Shown: positions 1 to 4,383 of the stretch, one piece after another
Layout: each line of letters starts with the position of its first letter
Numbering within the stretch: position 1 is the first letter of the stretch
NCBI GenBank assembly: GCA_947479185.1
Contig: CANJYY010000172.1
Span: forward strand, 1 to 6,105
Direction of reading: 5' to 3'
Length of the DNA stretch: 6,105 nt
Source of the DNA: Caulobacteraceae bacterium
GTDB lineage: Bacteria > Pseudomonadota > Alphaproteobacteria > Caulobacterales > Caulobacteraceae
Notes under the pieces: model-generated
The model's input: only the letters and a program-made list of their open reading frames with translations
The model's database searches: none
Told to the model about the DNA's origin: nothing
Translations under genes and position numbers: made by a program

Positions 1-26
1 CAGAAAGGGGGGCGACTGGCCGGGAC

Positions 27-46
27 CTGAAGCCGCGCCGCTTCAG
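27..46 (-). terminator. Hairpin over the stop codon of the small secreted protein gene; possible weak terminator
   Basis: Positions 27-33 (CTGAAGC) and 40-46 (GCTTCAG) form a perfect 7-bp stem with a 6-nt GC loop. The minus-strand stop codon TGA (43-45) lies inside the stem. No T-run follows on the minus strand; the sequence after the hairpin is C-rich and then CCCTTT. It is therefore not a canonical intrinsic terminator, though a structured 3' end is plausible. The stem is symmetric and could serve a converging gene to the left of the window. Confidence 0.35.
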
Positions 47-498
47 TGCGGAAACAGCTGGTTGTTGAGCAAGCGTTCGGCCTCCTTCTCCCGCTCGCGC
101 GCCGCCTCCGGGTCGCCGCAGGCGTAGGTGAAGCCGTTGGCGGTCTCCTTGCGTCGGCAACGAGACCCCTCGGTGTCCGGGGACGCCGACGATGACGCCG
201 TCGGCGGTGTTCGCTGGCGGAACGGATCGCCGAACTCGAAGCCCGGCTGTTGCGATGGCTGGTCGCCGGGCGGCGGGCCAGGCCTGTCGCGAAGACCCTG
301 AGTCCTTGCCGGCGTGGGGAAGGCCGGCAGGTCTACGCCGACGACGCCCTTTGGGGCGCTGGCGGGCGAAGACGGCGCGGGGACATTGGCGGCTGAAGCC
401 GGGAGCGCAGGGGGAGCCGTCGAGACAAGCTCTCCGGCGATCAGCAGGGCGACAAGCGCTATGGGCATGGGCTGTCTCAAGCGGGAATGACGCTCCAT
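43..498 (-). CDS. Small proline/alanine-rich predicted secreted protein, unknown function
   Basis: I do not recognise a family. From the ATG at 498 the protein is 151 aa. It has a basic N-terminus (MERHSRLR), a hydrophobic stretch of about 14 residues (PIALVALLIAGELV) and a plausible signal-peptidase site after LPASA, so export to the periplasm or envelope is likely. The mature part is low-complexity Pro/Ala/Ser/Gln-rich for about 75 residues. It then has a compact C-terminus with two cysteines 13 apart (in SRC and YACGD) and a charged segment (EAAREREKEAERLL) that looks helical. The two cysteines could form a disulfide. The frame opens further upstream to a TTG at 534 that would overlap the meaB stop, but the signal peptide is intact from the ATG at 498, so I prefer that. 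A still shorter ATG at 468 is possible and has a better-placed GAG in front. The gene follows meaB by 29 nt on the same strand and is probably co-transcribed. It is a real gene more likely than not, judging from the signal-peptide pattern rather than homology. Confidence 0.6.
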   Translation of the reverse strand: MERHSRLRQPMPIALVALLIAGELVSTAPPALPASAANVPAPSSPASAPKGVVGVDLPAFPTPARTQGLRDRPGPPPGDQPSQQPGFEFGDPFRQRTPPTASSSASPDTEGSRCRRKETANGFTYACGDPEAAREREKEAERLLNNQLFPH

Positions 499-527
499 AG
501 TCTCGGGGCCGCGCCGCGCGCTCACCC

Positions 528-1523
528 TTAACAAGGGGGGATCCAGAGGCCGAAGGCCTTCAACAGCCGGTCGGCGGCGGCAGACGCGGGCAGACGGCCC
601 TGCCGGACCTCAAGCTCCAGATCATGGGACAGGGCCGCGACCGCCGGATCGCTCCGGAACGCCTCTTCCAGGCGATCGCTGACCATGGCCCACATCCAGC
701 GGGTGTTCTGCGCCGCCCGCCGCGCCGCCCGCTCGCCGTTGGCGCCCATGACCTCGCGATGCCGCTCGATCTGGCTCCACAGCCGGTCGAGGCCGTCGTT
801 CCTGAGCCCGGACGCTGTGATCACCGGCGGCGTCCAGTCCGGCGACGCGGGGGTGAGGATATGCAGCGCCGTGCGGTATTCACGCGCCGACCGCTCGGCC
901 CGGTCCGGATCGGCGTCGGCCTTGTTGATCACGATCAGGTCGGCGATCTCGATCAGGCCCTTCTTGATGCCCTGCAGTTCATCGCCGCCGCCCGGGATCA
1001 ACAGGGCCAGGAACATGTCGACCATGTCGGCGACGACGGTCTCGGACTGGCCGACGCCGACCGTCTCGACGATCACCACGTCAAAGCCCGCGGCCTCGCA
1101 CAACAGCAGCGCCTCGCGGGTCTTGCGAGCGACGCCGCCCAGGGTGCCGCCGGACGGAGAGGGGCGGATATAGGCGGCCGGGTCGACAGCCAGCCGCTCC
1201 ATGCGGGTCTTGTCGCCGAGGATCGAGCCGCCGTTTCGGCTGGACGAGGGGTCGACGGCCAGCACCGCCACGCGATGGCCGGCGGCGGTCAGGTTGCAGC
1301 CGAGCGCCTCGATGGTCGTCGACTTGCCGGCGCCGGGGACGCCGGTGATGCCGATGCGCTGCGCCTTGCCCGTGTGCGGCATCAGCCGCTCCAGCAGCGC
1401 CCGCGCCGCCGCCTGGTGATCGGCCCGGCGGCTTTCGACCAGGGTGATGGCGCGCGCCAGCGCGGCGCGCTCGCCGGCGAGAATGCCGCGTTCGAGGGCG
1501 GTGATGTCAGGGATCGAGCTCAC
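528..1523 (-). CDS. meaB: MeaB/ArgK-family G3E GTPase, methylmalonyl-CoA mutase chaperone
   Basis: This cytoplasmic P-loop GTPase of the MeaB/ArgK group (SIMIBI class, G3E) is known in the family to bind methylmalonyl-CoA mutase, gate adenosylcobalamin delivery and protect or reactivate the enzyme. At 331 aa it has the usual family length. Visible motifs in order are: Walker A GVPGAGKS at residues 61-68 (preceded by RIGIT), DPSSSRNGGSILGDKTRM at 91-108 (the family signature with switch I), ETVGVGQSE at 153-161 (G3/switch II), NKAD at 200-203 (G4, guanine specificity) and ITASGL at 235-240 (G5 region). A helical C-terminal part of about 70 residues matches the dimerisation arm. All nucleotide-binding motifs are intact. 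The start is GTG at 1521-1523, only 9 nt after the stop of the upstream YbjQ-family gene. No strong Shine-Dalgarno is seen, which fits translational coupling. The old name ArgK (arginine/ornithine transport kinase) is a misannotation of this family. Its client mutase lies in the same window, about 2.9 kb upstream on the same strand. Confidence 0.96.
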   Translation of the reverse strand: MSSIPDITALERGILAGERAALARAITLVESRRADHQAAARALLERLMPHTGKAQRIGITGVPGAGKSTTIEALGCNLTAAGHRVAVLAVDPSSSRNGGSILGDKTRMERLAVDPAAYIRPSPSGGTLGGVARKTREALLLCEAAGFDVVIVETVGVGQSETVVADMVDMFLALLIPGGGDELQGIKKGLIEIADLIVINKADADPDRAERSAREYRTALHILTPASPDWTPPVITASGLRNDGLDRLWSQIERHREVMGANGERAARRAAQNTRWMWAMVSDRLEEAFRSDPAVAALSHDLELEVRQGRLPASAAADRLLKAFGLWIPPC

Positions 1524-1532
1524 GGGCCCGGT

Positions 1533-1850
1533 CTAGATGACGACGGCCGTTCCCGAAACCGAAACCATCAGCATCTGCGCCTGGGGGCCGACGGTGTTGT
1601 AGTCGAGATCGACGGCAATGATGCAGTTGGCGCCGAGCTTCTCGGCTTCCTTCTCGAGGTTCTTCATCGCGTCCTCGCGGGCGCGGGCCAGGACGCGCTC
1701 ATAGGACCTGGAGTGGCCGCCGATGAAGTCGCGGATCGCGCCCAGAAGGTCGACAACGACGTTCGCGCCCAGAATCGACTGGGCGTAGATCGCGCCCTTG
1801 TATTCCTTCACGGGCCGACCCTCGATGAACGGGGTGGTCGTGATGAGCAT
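1533..1850 (-). CDS. YbjQ / UPF0145 family protein (DUF74, putative heavy-metal-binding fold)
   Basis: The 105-aa length and sequence fit the YbjQ/UPF0145 family. It has an N-terminal ITTTP strand (residues 3-7), KEYKGAI at 15-21, ILGAN at 26-30 and an IRDFIGGHSRSYE segment at 39-51. A helix rich in A/E/K (56-72) leads into LGANCIIAVDLDY (72-84), and the C-terminal strand is MLMVSVSGTAVVI (93-105). Family members form ring-like oligomers. The label 'heavy-metal binding' comes from structural similarity and is not demonstrated; here there is only one cysteine (C76) and one histidine (H46), so no obvious metal cluster. The cellular role is unknown. The start is well fixed: ATG at 1848-1850 with a GGGAG Shine-Dalgarno 6 nt upstream. 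It is first in a run with meaB (9-nt gap) and the small secreted protein gene. No signal peptide is present, so it is likely cytoplasmic. Confidence 0.93.
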   Translation of the reverse strand: MLITTTPFIEGRPVKEYKGAIYAQSILGANVVVDLLGAIRDFIGGHSRSYERVLARAREDAMKNLEKEAEKLGANCIIAVDLDYNTVGPQAQMLMVSVSGTAVVI

Positions 1851-1863
1851 GGAGATCTCCCGG
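1851..1863 (-). promoter_or_regulatory. Ribosome binding site of the YbjQ-family gene, embedded in a palindrome
   Basis: On the minus strand the sequence before the ATG is CGGGAGATCTCC. GGGAG sits 6 nt from the start, a good Shine-Dalgarno that fixes the start. The ten bases at 1851-1860 (GGAGATCTCC) form a perfect DNA palindrome, probably by chance. Confidence 0.7.
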
Positions 1864-2048
1864 CAAGCGACCTGCGAGTATTAAGGCTAAACGCCCCGAA
1901 CGGCGAGGGTTCTCCTGACGGGCGAATTTCCGGCGCAAACGCCGCCGTCGTTGCGTGAAAAGCACGCCCCCGCCCTTCCTGAGCGAACAGGCTTATTGCA
2001 CAGTGGCGCCCTGCGACGGCTCTCCCTGTGCCGTCGGGAGACGCCGTG
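1861..2048. promoter_or_regulatory. Divergent intergenic region with three short hairpins
   Basis: This stretch of almost 190 bp separates the minus-strand YbjQ-family operon from the plus-strand DUF4112 gene, so it should hold both promoters. I see no convincing sigma-70 -35/-10 pair on either strand. TTAAGGCTAAAC near 1880-1891 is the most AT-rich spot. Three short inverted repeats are visible: CGGCG-CAAA-CGCCG (1931-1944), GCGTG-AAAAG-CACGC (1953-1967) and CGACGGC-9 nt-GCCGTCG (2014-2036). They could be operators or leader structure, or simply GC-rich coincidence. Confidence 0.4.
2014..2041 (+). promoter_or_regulatory. Leader hairpin overlapping the Shine-Dalgarno of the first DUF4112 gene
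   Basis: CGACGGC (2014-2020) pairs perfectly with GCCGTCG (2030-2036) around a 9-nt loop. The loop starts with TCTCCC (2021-2026), which is the exact complement of the ribosome binding site GGGAGA (2036-2041). The Shine-Dalgarno lies 7 nt before the ATG at 2049 and decides that start. Two mutually exclusive pairings are therefore possible: the 7-bp hairpin, or a 6-bp helix that hides the Shine-Dalgarno. The pairings are seen directly; a regulatory role is inference. Confidence 0.4.
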
Positions 2049-2525
2049 ATGTTCCTCGCCCGATCGCACCTCGATCTGCACAACATCAAGACCAGTATCG
2101 ACCGGACCAAGAAGATGTCCGACGGCATCGTCAAGATCGGGCCGTTCGGCTTTGGTCTCGACGCGTTGCTCGGTTTCGTGCCCTGGGCCGGCGGCGCCTA
2201 CAGCGGCGGCGCGGGGATCGTGCTGTGCATCGACGCCGTGCGCGCCCGCGCCGCGCCGATGGTCGTGGCCGAGATGGCCCTGATCCTGGCCGTCGACACC
2301 CTCGCCCCGTTCATCCCGAAGGCCGGCGGCGTCATCGACGCCCTGTTCACCGGCCACAAGTGGGCGGCCGACCTGCTGCTGCGCCACATGGACGAGACGA
2401 TCTATTTCGAGGGCAGCCGAGAACAGGCCCAGAGCTCGTCGGAATACCGCGACCTGATGGCCCGCGTCCGCGCCGGCAAGGAAAAGCGCCGCGTGGTGTT
2501 CCTCGGCAAGTCGCCGAAGGTCTGA
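2049..2525 (+). CDS. DUF4112 domain protein (short paralogue, 158 aa)
   Basis: A DUF4112 family protein whose function is unknown in the family. The domain spans about residues 20-118. It contains the hallmark GPFGFGLDALLGFVPWAGGA run (residues 31-50), then YSGGAGIVL, a second hydrophobic stretch (VVAEMALILAVDTLAPFIP, 72-90) with the conserved Asp in AVDT, and GHKWAADLLLRHMDE (102-116). The two hydrophobic stretches are Gly/Ala-rich, so this may be a small membrane-associated protein; there is no signal peptide. The C-terminal 40 residues are polar and basic (GKEKRR). The start is the ATG at 2049, supported by GGGAGA 7 nt upstream; an in-frame GTG at 2028 would extend it by 7 residues but lies inside the leader hairpin loop. 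It is followed after 173 bp by a paralogue on the same strand. By hand alignment the two share roughly a third of residues over about 100 positions, including the GPFGxGxDxLL and YSGGA blocks. Confidence 0.88.
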   Translation: MFLARSHLDLHNIKTSIDRTKKMSDGIVKIGPFGFGLDALLGFVPWAGGAYSGGAGIVLCIDAVRARAAPMVVAEMALILAVDTLAPFIPKAGGVIDALFTGHKWAADLLLRHMDETIYFEGSREQAQSSSEYRDLMARVRAGKEKRRVVFLGKSPKV

Positions 2526-2698
2526 CGGCGACAGTTCAAGTTGTCCCGTGGAACAGCTGGTGTAGTTCCCGGTCCGGAGCGCATCATTCCATCAAGACAT
2601 CAGGGCAGGTCCGCCAAAAGATGATCAGCGGCGCCGATCCTCGCCCACGCATCTTTCCCCTAGCGGAACCCGGCGGGCCCGACCTAGGTTAGCGTCCC
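2526..2698 (+). promoter_or_regulatory. Intergenic region between the DUF4112 paralogues; hairpin but no clear terminator
   Basis: This 173-bp gap has no supported gene. CCG-T-GGAAC (2546-2554) pairs with GTTCC-CGG (2565-2572) around a 10-nt loop, an 8-bp stem with one bulged T. No T-run follows, so it is not a clear intrinsic terminator. The rest is expected to carry the promoter of the second DUF4112 gene, if it has its own, but I find no convincing -35/-10 pair. Confidence 0.3.
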
Positions 2699-3322
2699 AT
2701 GACCCGCGAAATCGCTCACAGCGCCTGGAAGTCGGCCGAGACGGTCAAGAAGCTGTCCGACCGGGTGATCGGCTTCGGGCCGTTCGGCGTCGGCGTCGAC
2801 GGCCTGCTGGCCTGGATACCGGGCGCGGGCCTGCTCTACAGCGGCGGGGCGGCGGTCTATCTGCTGTATCTGGCGATCCGGTCAGGAGCGAGCTTCACCT
2901 CGGTGGCCAGGATGGCCGGGGTGCTCGGCATCGATGTGTTGATGTCCGGCGTGCCTCTGCCCTTGCTGCCCGATATCGCCGACATGCTGTGGCAGGGCCA
3001 CCTGATGGCCGCCAACGCCCTTCAGAAGGACATCGAGGCGCGGCATGGCATTCCGCCGTCGCACATCGAAAGGGTCCAGCGGGAGCGGCTGAAGCGCGGC
3101 CGGGGCCTGGGCTGGGTCAGCTGGGTGCTGCTCGTCGCGCTGATCGCCGCCGTCTGGCTGTCCGACTTCGGCGAGACCCTGAGCCATGGCTGGTGGCCGG
3201 CGTTCAAGGACGCGACGCTGTCCCTGGCCGGCCAGACCGTCGGGTTGCCGATCGCCGCGGGCGTCATCGTGTTGCTGATGTTCATCGTCAACGCGGTCAA
3301 CCGGGCCCCGCGCCGGGCCTGA
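2699..3322 (+). CDS. DUF4112 domain protein with C-terminal transmembrane hairpin (long paralogue, 207 aa)
   Basis: The N-terminal half (about residues 15-112) is a DUF4112 domain: KKLSDRVIGFGPFGVGVDGLL (17-37), PGAGLLYSGGAAVYLLYLAI (41-60), VARMAGVLGIDVL (69-81) and GHLMAANALQKDIE (100-113). The function of the domain is unknown. A basic linker (RVQRERLKRGRG, 126-137) leads into two predicted membrane helices, about 138-154 (GWVSWVLLVALIAAVWL) and about 182-199 (GLPIAAGVIVLLMFIVNA). Between them is a short loop containing HGWW, and the protein ends NRAPRRA. This looks like an inner-membrane protein with the DUF4112 part also hydrophobic; the positive flanks suggest both termini of the added hairpin are cytoplasmic. 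The ATG start is forced, because an in-frame TAG sits only two sense codons upstream (2690-2692). The Shine-Dalgarno is weak (AGG 10 nt away). The shorter paralogue upstream lacks the transmembrane hairpin. The stop codon lies within the terminator stem. Confidence 0.9.
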   Translation: MTREIAHSAWKSAETVKKLSDRVIGFGPFGVGVDGLLAWIPGAGLLYSGGAAVYLLYLAIRSGASFTSVARMAGVLGIDVLMSGVPLPLLPDIADMLWQGHLMAANALQKDIEARHGIPPSHIERVQRERLKRGRGLGWVSWVLLVALIAAVWLSDFGETLSHGWWPAFKDATLSLAGQTVGLPIAAGVIVLLMFIVNAVNRAPRRA

Positions 3323-3374
3323 CCGCAGCGCGACCCAGGCCCGGCGCGGGCCGGCGCACGGCGCCTCAGTTTTT
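3307..3374 (+). terminator. Strong intrinsic-type terminator of the DUF4112 region (two hairpins plus T5)
   Basis: CCCGCGCCGGGCCTG (3307-3321) pairs perfectly over 15 bp with 3336-3350 around a 14-nt loop (3322-3335). The stem includes the first two bases of the TGA stop (3320-3322). A second small hairpin, GGCGC-ACG-GCGCC (3353-3365), follows almost at once. After a 4-nt spacer (TCAG) comes TTTTT (3370-3374). The second hairpin with the T5 tract resembles a Rho-independent terminator for the plus strand, and the long stem reinforces it. The last T's also form the first bases of the dehydrogenase remnant. Confidence 0.65.
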
Positions 3375-3495
3375 CGGGAGACAGGCCACCGGCTCGGAGA
3401 TCGCCTACGCGGCGCTGTTCGTCATGTCTGATGAGGCGGTGTACGTGACGGGGCAGACCTTGGCGGTCGATTCAGGGCTGACGGGAGTCAGCTAG
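3373..3495 (+). pseudogene. C-terminal remnant of a short-chain dehydrogenase/reductase (SDR)
   Basis: Forty in-frame residues ending at TAG 3493-3495 match the C-terminal end of classical SDR oxidoreductases: FGR, then SEIAYAALFVMSDEAVYVTG, then QTLAVDSGLTGVS. In intact SDRs (about 250 aa) this block is GR-x-n-EEIA-AA-FL-SDEASYVTGQ-L-VDGG. The cofactor-binding GxxxGxG motif and the catalytic Ser-Tyr-Lys residues are absent, and there is no room for them because the upstream sequence is the terminator and the intact DUF4112 gene. No credible start codon exists; the only in-frame ATG would give a peptide of about 24 residues. The surviving piece carries no stop or frameshift, so the truncation may be fairly recent. 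One departure is VDSG where VDGG is usual. The TAG stop shares three bases with the stop of the converging minus-strand gene. Confidence 0.8.
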
Positions 3496-4310
3496 AGTGC
3501 GCAGAGCTGCAGGCAGGGCAGCGCCGCCAGTTCATCCCGCAATCGGACCAGGCCGGTCTTCGCGTCGCCGCTGACGCTTGGCAGATAGCTGTTGATGGCG
3601 TTGATGACGCCTCGCCGGTCGTCGGGCGTCAGGCCCTGGGCGAGCCGCGCGTTGTTGGCGAGCAGGGCATCCAGCATGAGCGCCTTGTTGGACGGTCGGC
3701 TCGATGGGTCGGCCTGCGTCATGACCAGTCCGATATAGACGTTGGCCATCCCGCGCCTGACCTGCCTGAGGCCATCGAGACGGATTTGCGTGCGGTCGGC
3801 CGGGGGCAGCGAATCCCAGAACGCCGCCGAGGGCGCGACCAGCCGGGCCATGCAGGTCGCCGTGAAGCGCAGCGACAAAGCCAGTTCATCCTGGTAGCGC
3901 ACTGCGTTGACCCGCGACCGCTCGGCCATGATCCGGGCGGCATCTTCAGGCGTCGCGTCCTTCAGTTCATTCTTCCGGCTCCCGACAAACATCAGCGCGA
4001 TGTTGTAGCGGTTGGACACCTCGCAACTGTCGAGGCCTGTGCCCAGGTCCGAGGCCGTGACCGGAGGCAGATCGGATGGGTCGAGCGCGACCCGCAGCAG
4101 CGCGGCGTCGTTGGGGCCCGAAAGGAGCGGTGGGGTCGCGCCGACATCCAATGCGGCGAGCCGCTTCGCCAACCGTAGCCTGGCCTCCGCGGGCGTGCGC
4201 GGCGTCCCGACGCCGTCCCCCCGTGCAAAGGCCGGTGGAGCCCAAAGGAGGGCGCCGACCAGAAGGGCGGCAGCGCATCGTGCGAGGCGATGTTCAGCTT
4301 TGGCGTTCAT
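3492..4310 (-). CDS. Predicted periplasmic/secreted protein of unknown function, 272 aa
   Basis: I do not recognise a family. The N-terminus is a clear Sec signal peptide: basic region to R11, hydrophobic core AALLVGALLWAPPAF and a likely cut after AFA (residue 29). The mature protein of about 243 residues is mostly helical in character and contains no obvious catalytic motif. It has four cysteines (C96, C153, C266, C270), the last pair in a CLQLC motif at the extreme C-terminus. An even number of cysteines in an exported protein suggests two disulfides. Distinctive stretches are SCEVSNRYNIALMFVGSRK (95-113) and MANVYIGLVMTQADPSSRPS (188-207). The ATG at 4308-4310 gives an intact signal peptide but has no good Shine-Dalgarno. 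A TATGCT element (minus strand, 4317-4322) lies 6 nt upstream of the ATG, so a leaderless transcript is conceivable, though no convincing -35 is seen. The gene lies 73 bp downstream of scpA on the same strand. Its stop overlaps the stop of the dehydrogenase remnant (shared CTAG). Confidence 0.8.
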   Translation of the reverse strand: MNAKAEHRLARCAAALLVGALLWAPPAFARGDGVGTPRTPAEARLRLAKRLAALDVGATPPLLSGPNDAALLRVALDPSDLPPVTASDLGTGLDSCEVSNRYNIALMFVGSRKNELKDATPEDAARIMAERSRVNAVRYQDELALSLRFTATCMARLVAPSAAFWDSLPPADRTQIRLDGLRQVRRGMANVYIGLVMTQADPSSRPSNKALMLDALLANNARLAQGLTPDDRRGVINAINSYLPSVSGDAKTGLVRLRDELAALPCLQLCAL

Positions 4311-4353
4311 AGCCGGAGCATACCATGAAAACGCGAGGGGTCGAGTCCGTCAC

Positions 4354-4378
4354 ATTCCGGCCGCCACGCTCGTCGCCG
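4354..4378 (-). terminator. Weak hairpin downstream of scpA
   Basis: TCCGGC and GCCGGA (plus-strand positions 4354-4359 and 4373-4378) form a 6-bp stem with a 13-nt loop just after the scpA stop codon. No T-run follows immediately on the minus strand; a TTTT occurs only about 25 nt later. It may attenuate read-through into the secreted-protein gene but is not a convincing terminator. Confidence 0.25.
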
Positions 4379-4383
4379 GACCG

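Noticed and set aside
192..500. 102-codon plus-strand open frame opposite the small secreted protein gene
   Set aside because: Arg/Ala/Gly-rich with no signal or domain. The minus-strand frame has a proper signal peptide and fits the operon spacing, so it is preferred.
1851..1860. GGAGATCTCC palindrome as an operator
   Set aside because: It coincides with the ribosome binding site of the YbjQ-family gene. A 10-bp palindrome alone is not enough to claim a protein-binding site.
624..1958. 444-codon plus-strand open frame opposite meaB and the YbjQ-family gene
   Set aside because: It is antisense to genes with clear motifs. Its product is rich in R/G/A/D with no domain, typical of the complementary frame of GC-rich coding DNA.
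2014..2041. Simultaneous H-type pseudoknot of both leader pairings
   Set aside because: The loops crossing the two stems would have zero nucleotides, which is sterically unlikely. Alternative rather than simultaneous folding is more plausible.
1955..2692. 245-codon plus-strand open frame across the first DUF4112 gene
   Set aside because: It overlaps the supported DUF4112 gene in another frame, is Arg-rich, and has no ribosome binding site or domain.
2989..3372. Upstream part of the open frame that runs into the dehydrogenase remnant
   Set aside because: Before about 3373 the frame is an out-of-frame reading of the DUF4112 gene and the terminator and shows no SDR similarity. Only the last 40 residues are meaningful.
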